Positions 10,709 to 20,078 of a stretch of 21,601 bases of DNA are shown here, piece by piece. The stretch lies in NCBI GenBank assembly GCA_001642005.1, contig LWCA01000638.1:1-21601 (forward strand), written 5' to 3'. Each line of letters opens with the position of its first letter. Within the stretch, counting starts at the first letter, position 1. The stretch comes from Intoshia linei (taxonomy: Eukaryota > Orthonectida > Rhopaluridae). A program made the position numbers and the translations under genes. Below the pieces are notes generated by a model. That model was given only the letters and a program-made list of their open reading frames with translations, was not told where the DNA came from and searched no databases.

Positions 10709-11666
10709 TTTGTATATATTATCACTCTATATATAAGATTGTCGAAATTTTAAAGATTATATAATTTTTAAAGAGGTTAAAATTTTTATTGTGGACATTT
10801 TTAACACGATTACAAAGACACGTAAATACAAGCAAAAGTAATTTTTTATAATCGATATTTTAATTTTAAATTTGATAATTTAATGTTTTGTACAAATTTC
10901 ATTATCATTAATTTCAACGATTTACGCTTTATAAGATTTTAACTTAATTTATCTGCTTGACAGACTTGCCATCAATGTTTTGGTTAAAATTTTATATCAA
11001 AACTTGTCAAACTTTATCGAATAAATTTACAAGTACAATTATAAATTGTGTAACTGTATTTATGACTATTGGCATGTATTTTTGAAAATTTAAAAGTATA
11101 GTCGAGGCAGGTGCAAGATTTGTCGGAAAAACTACTTGAATCAATTGATTACGCCATAGTGTTCAGATTTTGCAGAACAACATGACTAAATGTAGCAATG
11201 TTTTGTTTAACTGAGTGCACGAGCTAGTACAATAGTGCAAATATTAGTGTTATCGTTGTAGTTACCAGTCTCAAATAAAAAGCTGCAGCGCTGATAAAAT
11301 TCTCATTTGCAAAACTGAACATTTCACTACGTAATAATTTTAAATGCGATTGTGAACTAATTATAAAAAATAAAAATGAAGGTAACGAGTTTGTTGTAAA
11401 CAGATAATGATTTGATTTGTAAACTTTACGGGACAATTGAGTAATTTTTGATAGAAATTTGGTTCGGAATAAGTTTTATTCGTTTTCTGGGTTCAGCCAA
11501 GACTTTTCCAAATTTAGTACGTATTTTTGATCCATTACAACGTATCGAACGTTGTGTACATTCTATAGTTATGGTAACACTAAGGTTTTAATTTAATTAT
11601 CATAAATTTACAATGAAATTAATTTTGCATATTTTTGTAAATGTTTTTAATGCAAATTTTTAGATT
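10709..11666. promoter_or_regulatory. Divergent intergenic region between PUS7-like and p53-like genes
   Basis: This 958 bp region separates two start codons pointing away from each other and must hold the PUS7-like promoter and probably that of the p53-like gene. I see no convincing core promoter motif in such AT-rich sequence. A 3' splice acceptor (AATTTTTAG) ends at 11663, three bases before the p53-like ATG, so a 5' untranslated exon or a trans-spliced leader may be involved. A 70-codon minus-strand ORF at 11224-11436 has no recognised features. Confidence 0.4.
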
Positions 11667-13413
11667 ATGAGCAACACGAACGTGTCTATTTCTTCTATAA
11701 AATATTCACCAGAAAACGATATTGATTACGACAAGAGTGTCGAAAGCTCGTCATCCGACACATCCTCTTCCCCTATCCAACTGAACAGTTTTAACCAAAT
11801 TCCTACACCACTTTCATCACATGTCCCAATACCTTTAAACCACGAAAACAATCTAAACTTTAGCAAACCATCTTGTTCCACCCCATTTGGCGAATATAGC
11901 TCTGACGATGCAAAAAAATGTGACAAAATTATTGATCAAATCAACCAAAATGATTATAAACCTGATATAAATACTAATGTCTTTTTGACTGGTAATTTTA
12001 AATGTAGATTAATTTAATGTGTATTTTTTAGATGAATTCAATTGGTCTGGATTAATTGGTTATGAACTTAGTTTTTTCAGATTTAAAGAGGGAGCATTTG
12101 AACTTGAAGCAGTCGGAAATTTTTTTTTAAAGTACATTTTTTCTCGTAAAAAATTGATTCCTACTGTTAGAATATACCAAAAACTGAGAATTTTTGTTCA
12201 AAGCGTAGTGTACTTGACATACAAAAAGATTTTAAAATATTGGAATCGGGATTTTCCTAAAAGAGGATGTGGTTCCCGTTCAATTCACTGGGAACGTGGC
12301 TATTACGATAATAGATTGATCCATGCGGCACAAATTGCCAATTTACCCTTCAAATACATATTGAATTTTATTCCGGCGACTGGCACCATCCATATTGATC
12401 CAGATTATGTTCAAATTATTGACCCTAAGAATGACGCTAAAACTATTTACGATGGATTTAAAATGCACAATTTTGAGGTTTCTGCTCCAACAAATTTTAG
12501 AGATATTAAATGCTGTCATTTTGACGATAACATTATTGACGTACCATTGGAAGTTGACGAGTCTAATTCTTGTAAGCAATTACTTGTTGACACAAAATGT
12601 CCTTCGAGAGAGGAGTATTCATATTACAAAGATTGTATTACATTTCGTATGAGATTTGTTATATGGCGTACTAAAGTCAAGTTACTTTGGATGAAATATA
12701 AATACAAAACTGATTATACGCTAAGTCAACTTAGTCAAGGTATTAACCACCTCAAAGTCGACAACAAACAAGAAATTGAGCACCTATCCAACTATCATCA
12801 ATTGATAATGTCTCAAAATGAATTACAGGGTTGCTTTCTCAATGAAATTATTCAAAATTATGAAAAAGTTGTTCAAATCAAAAATCAAACAATAGACCCT
12901 ATTGTAAATATTGGATCGACTAACCTAAACCAGCGCAATGTGCCCACCGTTGATAATTCAATCATTAACCAAGCTGATCATAAAATGTTTTTCAACGCCA
13001 TGAGCGTACCTGAAAACAATTATGATTATCACATTAATGACGAAATGGCGAACCAATGTTTAAATGAAAGATATTATATGGAAGGAAACCAATGTATTCC
13101 AAACCCTGTACACATAAATTCAAAATTGGATAATGAAGCACCATCTAATGGCCAAGCCGTTTATGATGGTGCTGTGAATAATTCTTTACACTTTTATCAA
13201 TATCCACCTAATGATCACTACTATATTCCAAGTCAGAGTTACTATCAATACTGTGACCCACAAATGCAACCTGTTAAGGGCAGGTGCATAAAATACTCTG
13301 AAGCTATTAAAATTCAACCCAATGAACAAAAGGTAAGCATTACACGATCGTGTGCACAAAGCGACACTGAAGATGAGTCACCAGCGAACAAATCAGTAAT
13401 TGTTGTATCATGA
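11667..13413 (+). CDS. Divergent p53/p63/p73-family-like transcription factor, 2 exons, 568 aa
   Basis: Exons are 11667-11991 and 12032-13413; a 40 bp GT-AG intron (11992-12031) joins in phase 1. Residues 1-108 are Ser/Pro/Asn-rich and acidic, like a transactivation region. About residues 112-310 follow the order of the p53 DNA-binding domain: FNWSGLIGYELSF (first strand), KKLIPTVRIYQKLRIFV (compare KKLYCQIAKTCPIQIKV in p63), VVYLTYKK, KRGCGSRSIHWE (place of the C176/H179 zinc motif), VQIIDPKNDAKTIYDGF, NFRDIKCCHF (place of the C238/C242 segment) and KCPSREEYSYYKD (compare ACPGRDRKADED). Cys188, His194, Cys298, Pro299 and Arg301 look retained in register, but the R248 and R273 equivalents seem absent. 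The C-terminal half is Asn/Tyr-rich with a possible helical region at about 320-395; no clear tetramerisation domain is seen. Other immunoglobulin-fold factors remain possible. In-frame TAG upstream makes 11667 the first ATG unless an upstream exon is joined at 11664. Confidence 0.55.
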
Positions 13414-13527
13414 AATATAATTCTTTATAACCAGTATCATCTACTCATTGTTTATTTAATATGTTACATAATGAAAGTTACACATCATTGTATTTTATTT
13501 CTTACAATGTATATATTATGTTTCTTT

Positions 13528-13533
13528 AATAAA
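13528..13533 (+). terminator. Poly(A) signal AATAAA of the p53-like gene
   Basis: A canonical AATAAA lies 115 bp after the stop codon of the p53-like gene, followed by T-rich sequence (TTTTCTTCTAATTTTCC). It is the only canonical hexamer close downstream. It sits 8 bp from the predicted stop codon of the opposite-strand small gene, so the 3' ends probably overlap. Confidence 0.45.
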
Positions 13534-13540
13534 TTTTCTT

Positions 13541-13874
13541 CTAATTTTCCACTGGTTGAACAATATTTGACGCCAAATGCTGCCTATTATAAATTGAATT
13601 AATTTATCATCTAATAATTTCTATACATTTCTTCGAATTCTTTTTTAATGCGAATTTACATTACCTTTGTATATCAGTTTCAAAAATTAATCTTCGCCAT
13701 TCAAAATTACTCATTACTCGTGTATAAATTTATTATTAGGAATAAAGGGATGTTCGTGGGTACTTGAAACAATTTTCATTTACTCAGTTTCAGAAACTCT
13801 TACGTCACTACCAAATTTAACTAGGTAATTAATTATATCCCTTGGTTGATGTTTCAGAGAATCATGAATATTGA
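13541..13874 (-). CDS. Unidentified small spliced gene (three 3' exons)
   Basis: Three minus-strand exons keep frame across GT-AG introns: 13784-13874, 13665-13709 and 13541-13583 (introns of 74 and 81 bp). They read NIHDSLKHQPRDIINYLVKF, GSDVRVSETDNFEWRR, LIFETDIQR and QHLASNIVQPVEN before TAG. The composition is that of a real, charged, helical soluble protein. The first exon needs a phase-1 partner upstream. One possibility is an ATG at about 13966 followed immediately by a donor, giving a protein of about 62 aa, but this is weak. I do not recognise the family. The gene lies between the 3' ends of the p53-like and V-ATPase H genes, in the same orientation as the latter. Confidence 0.45.
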
Positions 13875-14055
13875 CTTATTTTTCAATTGAAATTTAAAGA
13901 TTTTGTTTTAAGTTATATGACTGGAAACTTTGGATTTTCAGTTATGTTTATTGCAGATAAAACGCATATTGTGGCACTTTTATAATATTTATAAATAAAT
14001 AATAACTAGTAAAACTATCACAAATACATTTCAATAATATTTCAAACAAAAAAAA

Positions 14056-17000
14056 TTAGAATAAATACCAATTATGCAGCATTAATTTGTGTAATACAAC
14101 TAAAGCTTGATATCTTATCGATCTATCTTTACTCAACAAGCATTGCATAATCAAAGTTTTCCCTCCAAGTTTATCGATAATCCTTCAAAAATACATTAAA
14201 ACTTATATACATTTGAAATAAAAGATTTATAATGATTGCACTGTGCAACCCATAGTCTGCAACTCTTCATCAAATTTGATAACATTTTTATTAGAAAGGA
14301 CATTCTGGTGTCAAATTTTTTTAAAAATTTAACAATTTTAAAGACACTTAATTCTCAATCTCTGCATTTCTGCAATATTAAGAATAATTCGCAATAAAAA
14401 TATTTAACAATAACTATTGATGTGAGGTTGGCCATTTTATATTGATGTTTTACATGTAAATACACTACTATGTAGATGCGCAAGAATCCCCTTTATTTTT
14501 TAATATGGGTGACACCCGAAAGGAAATATTTTTTGATTTGAAACCAAAAATAGACTACACATTTTAAAATATAGTATACAATTTCTTTTAAAGACAAATT
14601 TTTTCAAAAAAAATGTCAATAGATGGAAAAACGATAAAGCTACCAATAAAACTATTTGATATTACAAAGCTTTCCACCCTGCATTATATCAAAAAATACA
14701 TTAAAATTACGATTTTCCCCTTGGAAAATGACTGACATACTGACCAATGTCATGAATTGCAATTACAACAGTTGTAGAATCTTCACTGACTTCAATTAAT
14801 TTCACCAATATTCTAAAATAAAACAAACATAATAATGCGTCGAAATTGATTTAGAAATGTATACTTGAGAAGTTTATAGTTTTGCTCATGCAATCTCAAA
14901 ACATTTTCAGTCCAAAAATTTTTCGACTTGTGAGGAGGACTCCAATAAAGTTGAGACGATTCGAGCTCTGAAGCATACTCTTCAAAGGAACTACAATTGT
15001 GATTTTAAAATTAAAATCCTTCAATACCTCAAATTCTCCATTTCTTTGCATATAAAGTCATTCATAAACGTTACATCTTCCTTATATTCAATGTCATGTA
15101 TTCCTTTTGTTTCTAGAGATTCAATTTTTTTGATAAAATCGTTTCGAATCATTGAAAATACAATTTGTTGTAATTCACTATCTTTATTTAGGTTATTTAT
15201 TATGTTCTATATTAAAATTTATCAAAATGTCAAATATCCATCTAAACAATTATTTCTATAGTCGATTCACAAAGAATGTTGTAAACTTCAAAAATAATAT
15301 AAAAATTTATTAGAATTTGTCTTTTAAAATTCTAGCACACTTAGTTTCCTTATTTTTTTTAAAAAAGGTAATTTACATTTTTAAACGTGAAGATGCTAAT
15401 TTTTGACAGTGATATTTATTGTATTTGCTAAGCCGGAAAAAACTGAGTTGAAATTTGTGTTTTTTAAATTTTTAGGATTGTTATTTTTTTAAATACATGA
15501 TGTATATGCCTAAACAGATAGACACGCATTTTTACCTACTTTCACTTCACATAAGTAAAGATATTGACCAAATACTCTAATTTTACATCAAAAGATTATT
15601 CATGGTACATTATTTTATTATAATGTACATTGTACAACATAATAAACGTATTAAAATGTAATATGTAAATAATTACTCTAAAAGTAGCAAAAATCATTCT
15701 AGCAACTTTTTCCTTTGTACTTTCACGAACAATTTGACACATGATATTAACCACATCAAGACTACAATACAAAATAAAGTAAAAAATGTAAATTAAAAAT
15801 TAAACGAAATAATATAAGAACAATATTCTTGTTTGAAGGAAATGAGCCATAAGCAAAAGGTCAATTGATATTGTAATTGATAAGATTTCATATTCAATAA
15901 AATGGAACTAATTCTAGATAAAAATTGATTTGTTGCATAATTAATTGGCGTTGAATAAATATTACATGGCAAATCCACCCTTTTTGTGAAAAACTGTGCA
16001 ATATTCGTCAATTTTCAGGAGAGACTGAAGACATCTAATAGAAACGCCGGTAAATGGGGTTACCTATATAAGTATAACTTAATATATTAATGAATACTAC
16101 ATTGCTGAGAGCATCAATTAAATAGGAAAAGTAATAAAAAATATCTTCTTGATTAAGTAAATTTGGATTAAATAATAATAAAATTTTTGTGATAATTTGA
16201 CTACACTAAATTTATATTGATAGCATAATTCAACTAGATACTTGATTAGTTATAAATTTATCACTTCGTGTGAGGAGTTTTAAAAGAGGTCCAAAATCGG
16301 AATTGAATTTAGATTTCATAATTTCCATAAATATAACATAAACATTGTAAGGTAAATCCTAAATCATTATAATTATTATTATTTTATAAATATACAGTCC
16401 GACCCAATTTAAGGCAAACCTCGGCAGCGAAGCGCCGTTTGGGGCACTTTTTCAATATCGCGTTACTTTCAGTGTATTTTGTATACTATTTCCTACAAAT
16501 TAGTGTCAAATACACCTCGTTTTGAGGCATTTAATTTTTTTACAAAAATTAAATTACATACATAAAACGAATCTAAACGAAAACTGTCTAATGTATGCAA
16601 CGAGTATTGGAACAATATTTCGAATATAAAAAAGGAAATTGTACCACTTTTGAGTAATCAAGTGAGGAATGTTAATTTTGATGTAGCTATACCGTCAACA
16701 AGCAGATGTAATTATTTTTTTCTTTTTATTTTGAAGATAATTCAAGATTTTTATAACCAAATTGTATTAAGAATACTATGAATGTAGAAAACAAGAAAAA
16801 TAGTTTTTTTAAAAGAAAAAAATAATATAACCGGTTATTTTAATATAGTTAATATAATTTTTCATCACATTTATATACATTTAAAATATTATGAATATAC
16901 AAAGGTTTTATTGTCTTGTCTCAATATTCCTACCTTTCTCAAAATTTCAATTTTATTTATACATTTTTCAATACTATAAAAGTCTTATTGTATTATGGTA

Positions 17001-19083
17001 AATTTTTTTTGATGTACCTCATCAACGAATCATTATCAATTTTTTTAATCTGATTAAATAATATCATTGTTCCATAAATTGAATAGCTAAAAGAATTTTA
17101 TCATTACCCTTAGTTTTGGGGAACCCGCTTTTTGAAACATTTTTCAAAAAAGGTGACCCAAACGGGGTTATACTGTAGAATCTACAGTATAGATTTTTCT
17201 TTTGGGATCGGATTAAATGATTTTTTCTTTATGGGTTGGTAAAATTAGGTTTTTTCTTTTGGAATTAGATAAAGTGATTTTTATTCTAACAGTTCGTTAA
17301 AATTAGATTTTTCAAAAAAATATTGACAAAAGGGGATTTTTTCCTTAAGGGTTTGTAAAGTTTTGGTTTTTTCTCTTAAGACATTACTAAACTGCATGAT
17401 GAATGAAATATGCTGAAAATTTTAGATTGGCCCAGAATCATTTAAAATTTTCGTATTCACTCCTTGGGGTGACCAGTCACCTCATGAGAAGCACTGCTGT
17501 AGATAGTAAAATCGTTACTTATATCGGTTTCATATCCAATGATTCATATACGCATCATTCAAAATTTTCAAAATAATCGAATGGTTTATATAGAACGTCT
17601 ACTAAAAAAAATAGAAATACTGAAATCCAACCATCTTTTACTTACATAAAAATGAATGTCTGTGTGTAACCATTTATTCAAAAAAATTGACAGTCGCACG
17701 ATTTTAAAAAACCCAATTTCTACTGCAGTTTTTTCTAGAGCGTATTTTTATCTATTTTTCAGTTTGAGAATTTAACAGTCAAAAACTCAATTTCCCTTTT
17801 TGTTTAAAAAAAATCAGCCCCAAAATTTAATAAAACATATTCTGGGACGCTTAACTTTTAAAATCATTAACATTGTCGTTAATATCAGCCTCAAAAACGC
17901 ATATCTTTATGGTCAAAACCACAAATTACACTTTGTTTTAAAAATGAACACGTAAAAATAAAACACGTCCTAAAATTTTTTTAAACATAACTTCTGGTAA
18001 TCATAAATACTATCATAAATTGAAATCTCAAAAACAATAATTTTAACGATCATAACCCACATCACCATTTTTCTTTAAAATGAAAACAGCCCTAGAATTT
18101 AAAAAAAATTACAGATGGTACAGTTTTATTATGTTAAAACACACAAAAAATTTCAATCTGAATAAGTAACCCCTTGACGATCAAAAAAGTCCTTTAATAT
18201 TCATTTTTTTATTTCGAAACTATTTTATTAAAACAAAAAATTTGAAATAATGAATGGTTTAAATTAAAAAAAAAGATTATTCTGATAGAGTTTATTCCAT
18301 TTGATATAAATACAAAATTTCAACTCCAGAAGTCTATGCATTCCCGGTGAAAAATAATTTTTAAGATATTATCAACCAATATTTTTTAAATATATTAAAA
18401 TTAAAAATTAAAAAGTAAAATAATCATCCTACAATTTCAAAAAAAAATGTGCATTGAACGTCTATATATTTCCAATAAATAAATATGGGTGGAAATCTAT
18501 ATAATTGATTCCTTCGGATGTTTTCATTTCTACGCATATTTTGATTCTCAAATTCTCATTTTCAAAACATTATGTTAACATATTGTAAAAAATATAATTA
18601 AAAATTTTGATATAGATACCAATTGTGAAGTATGTGGGAACCGCTCTATATAAAAGTATGTACTTTTAAAAGGTCATCGAGAATGGTTAAAATGTATTGT
18701 ATAGTTTGATCCTTAGACATTCTGGAGACCAGAGCCAACATGACTGATGTACATTTGTCCAAATTTTCAACCAAATGACGATTTCGATTGTGTACAGGCA
18801 AAACAGATATTTCTTGCATTACTTTAAATTCATAATGCGAGATCATTTCGGCTCTAAACACATTTTGTATTCACAATAAAAATTAAACTCTCAAAAAATA
18901 AAAAAAAAAAAACAATTTTACTCATAATAAGAATGCCAATTAATTCTACACCGTCGAACATCAATAGCCATTTTTTCAATTTCATTTGTAACGATAGAAT
19001 AATCTACAATTATCACTTGATTATTTCCAAACAACTTAAAAACCTATGTTAAAATTTTGAGAATTTAAAGATAATCTATCCAT
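14056..19083 (-). CDS. ATP6V1H: V-type proton ATPase subunit H, 12 exons, 452 aa
   Basis: Exons (5' to 3'): 19044-19083, 18922-19003, 18664-18853, 16242-16358, 16101-16205, 15966-16063, 15806-15913, 15677-15761, 15028-15206, 14865-14990, 14711-14812 and 14056-14182. All junctions are GT-AG and in phase (1359 coding bases). Subunit H is the HEAT/armadillo-like V1 subunit that couples V1 to V0 and silences free V1, acting on endomembranes. Landmarks are RINWHSYYEAEMIS (34-47), DQTIQYILTILDDLLK (89-104), LLTRSDKFITNQ, RCLQSLLKIDEY, KSYQLQYQLTFCLWLISF (220-237), ESTKEKVARMIFATFR, SSFEEYASEL, WSPPHKSKNFW (351-361), HDIGQYVSHFPRGK (397-410), and LGGKTLIMQ followed by IRYQALVVLHKLMLHNW close to the C terminus. 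Length is near the human 483 aa; the protein ends six codons after KLMLHN. Introns are 36-68 bp except four of 470, 528 and 2305 bp class sizes listed separately (introns 3, 8, 11 are the long ones). Confidence 0.95.
14183..14710 (-). other. Intron 11 of V-ATPase H (528 bp)
   Basis: The donor GTAATT at 14710 and acceptor TTTTTGAAG ending at 14183 join PRGK-S-IIDKLGGK in phase 2, exactly as in the family. The intron contains misleading splice-like sites and a 25-codon open stretch ending in MGCTVQSL at about 14226, but none of these fits the protein family. Otherwise it is AT-rich without recognised elements. Confidence 0.85.
15207..15676 (-). other. Intron 8 of V-ATPase H (470 bp)
   Basis: The donor GTAATT follows ATFR and the acceptor TTAATATAG precedes NIINNL, in phase 0. 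The inner sequence is AT-rich with no repeat copy, ORF or RNA gene that I recognise. Confidence 0.8.
16395..17175 (+). mobile_element. Candidate TA-flanked (Tc1/mariner-pogo-like) non-autonomous element
   Basis: The left end reads TA then CAGTCCGACCCAATTTAAGG. The right end, read on the minus strand, is TA then CAGTATAACCCCGTTTGGGT. The two share CAGT, ACCC and TTT in register and both border a TA dinucleotide, the duplication typical of the Tc1/mariner/pogo superfamily. The left end also has a GC-rich patch (CGGCAGCGAAGCGCCG, 16422) unlike its surroundings. The 781 bp interior has no transposase frame that I can read, so it would be a non-autonomous or decayed copy. The end similarity is imperfect and the call is tentative. 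Confidence 0.35.
17170..17190. repeat. Perfect 9 bp palindrome
   Basis: ATACTGTAG, a three-base loop AAT, and CTACAGTAT form a perfect inverted repeat. It overlaps the right border of the TA-flanked candidate element, so it may be two abutting terminal inverted repeats. Confidence 0.7.
17185..17400 (+). repeat. Degenerate tandem array of about 50-60 bp units
   Basis: Four diverged units recur: a T-rich start (GATTTTTCTTTTGGGAT, GATTTTTTCTTTATGGG, TTTTTTCTTTTGGAATT, GATTTTTTCCTTAAGGG) followed by a purine-rich half such as GGTTGGTAAAATTAG. A related single unit, TTTTTCCCTTAAGGGTTGGT, lies at 9552 in PUS7 intron 7, so the motif is also dispersed. Confidence 0.5.
17466..17499 (-). mobile_element. 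hAT-like terminal repeat (one end)
   Basis: On the minus strand this reads CAGCAGTGCTTCTCATGAGG followed by TGACTGGTCACCCC, which follows the hAT end pattern CAGnnGTTCTCA...GGTCnCCCC. A rough partner, AAAGGTGACCC, is at 17150. The bordering octamer TAGATAGT has no visible duplicate. It is probably a decayed element. Confidence 0.35.
17640..18646 (+). repeat. Interspersed repeat family, copy C (inside V-ATPase H intron 3)
   Basis: This copy shares the core of A and B: TGAAAACAGCCCTAGAATTT (18090), AGATGGTACAGTTTTATTAT, TTATTCTGATAGAG, ATTATCAACCAATATT, CCTACAATTTCAAAAAAAAA and ATATGGGTGGAAATC. It ends with GTGGGAACCGCTC at 18634-18646, similar to GGGAACCACTC inside copy A. The end lies only 17 bp from the donor of V-ATPase exon 3. 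It is antisense to the host gene. Confidence 0.7.
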
Positions 19084-19459
19084 TATTGTGGCAATAAATA
19101 AATAATCAATATACAATGTACTTGCTATATGGAAACTGTTTTTTATATATACAGTAAACACGTACACTAACAGTTTTAATTTATTTTTTTATAATCCGGA
19201 CCTGTATTCTTTCAATTCTATTGCAAGAAATGTTTTTAAAATAAAATTTCAATAATCATAAAGAAAAAAACCATTTAAAATAGGAAAGATGACTGTTAAA
19301 TTAAACAACAATTAACAAATAATAAAAATTGTAACCTGTGAAAGTTACAACACATTCTCAATCCCAGACACAAAAATAAACATGTTATTTTTTTAAAATT
19401 TAATATAAATAAATTTCCTGAAATACACTTTATTGTAAATTTAAATTTCAGAGTTAAAA
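19084..19459. promoter_or_regulatory. Divergent promoter region between V-ATPase H and TMEM223-like genes
   Basis: Only 376 bp separate the two divergent start codons. The region is AT-rich with TATATATA-like runs (19145) but no motif I can assign. A strong 3' splice acceptor, AAATTTCAG at 19443-19451, sits eight bases before the TMEM223-like ATG, pointing to a 5' untranslated intron or leader trans-splicing. Confidence 0.5.
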
Positions 19460-20078
19460 ATGTTTTTGAAAATTTTGACCAATTTAAAATTACCTCAAGC
19501 TAGACTTGGATTTTACGTTTCTAAACTAAATTGTAATTTTATAAAAATTAATTAGTAACAATGAATTAGTTTCATCTACAAACACTGACCCTCAGAAATT
19601 AGCGCACAGCGAAAAAGTTGATGTGATGATATTATTTGGAAAATTTAACAAAATTCAATTGTTTCTATCTTCTTCTGTGATTGTATCTCTACTCGGTCTC
19701 AACCTATATAATTATTTTTATGACATTCAAACAGGATACAATTTTAATGAATCAATTGTACCTTATGCTACTATATTGGGAGTCGGAATACCCACATTCA
19801 TTGGCGTGTTATTTTCTTATCGTATAAATGGATTTTCTCGAAATGCAATACATTCCATGAATATTGATTCCAATAAGAATATTATTTTGAAGTATATCAC
19901 ATTTTTTGGAAGAAAAAAACAAATCTCAACAAGGCCTATTAATATTAATATAGAGCATGTCGAAAAACGTTGCCAAATTGTTCATATTAACGATTCATAT
20001 TTTAAAAAAAATTTCTTTGTCAATATGATTGGATGGAAAATTGATAATCAAAAATTGTTTGAAAAATATTTTCATTAA
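19460..20078 (+). CDS. TMEM223: TMEM223-like mitochondrial inner-membrane protein, 2 exons, 193 aa
   Basis: Exons are 19460-19532 and 19570-20078, with a 37 bp GT-AG intron joined in phase 1. The first 24 residues (MFLKILTNLKLPQARLGFYV) are basic, amphipathic and free of acidic residues, a good mitochondrial presequence. Two membrane segments follow at about 55-72 and 88-106. The order VDVMILFGKFNKIQLF, then the second segment ending GVLFSYR, then a long basic strand region and KLFEKYF at the end follows TMEM223 (LFE..RGRFF, LLFSLRSVR, KLFDN). Length fits the human protein (about 202 aa). TMEM223 is reported as a respiratory-chain (COX1) assembly-associated membrane protein; that role is family knowledge. 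Start choice: the ATG at 19460 supplies the presequence and splices in frame, whereas the ATG at 19626 would omit it. Confidence 0.68.

Larger units (their letters stand above)
16359..18663 (-). other. Long 2.3 kb intron 3 of V-ATPase H, loaded with repeats
   Basis: The donor GTACAT (18663) and acceptor GATTTAG (16359) join DDLLK-DLPYNVYVIF in phase 0. The intron holds a TA-flanked transposon-like element (16395-17175), a degenerate array (17185-17400), a hAT-like end (17466-17499) and interspersed repeat copy C (about 17640-18646). It is therefore almost wholly made of repeats, while five of the gene's other introns are 36-45 bp. Confidence 0.85.

Noticed and set aside
11224-11436. 70-codon minus-strand ORF with a hydrophobic end
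   Set aside because: No family motif, no splice context; the hydrophobicity is what AT-rich random codons give.
12343-12652. Two alternative-frame ORFs (78 and 85 codons) inside the p53-like exon
   Set aside because: They are shadows of the 464-codon reading frame and lack features.
13763-13783. 21 bp intron in the unidentified small gene giving a different tail (THEHPFIPNNKFIHE)
   Set aside because: Shorter than any other intron here (31 bp minimum), and the 74 bp alternative joins in phase to a coding-like exon with a further in-frame exon.
13786-13833. Plus-strand exon-like segment (TLTSLPNLT between acceptor and donor consensus)
   Set aside because: The opposite strand gives a longer open reading with in-phase partners; the plus-strand segment has no neighbouring exon.
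14226-14305. Minus-strand open stretch ending in MGCTVQSL with a good upstream acceptor, first considered the V-ATPase H C terminus
   Set aside because: The true C terminus (LGGKTLIMQ ... LMLHNW) was found at 14056-14182 and joins exon 11 in phase; this stretch lies in intron 11 and matches nothing in the family.
14666-14678. 13 bp micro-exon between a CAG acceptor and a GTAATA donor in V-ATPase H
   Set aside because: It would replace conserved residues before LGGK, whereas skipping it gives RGK-S-IIDKLGGK, matching the family without gaps.
15046-15261. 71-codon plus-strand ORF
   Set aside because: Antisense shadow of V-ATPase H exon 9.
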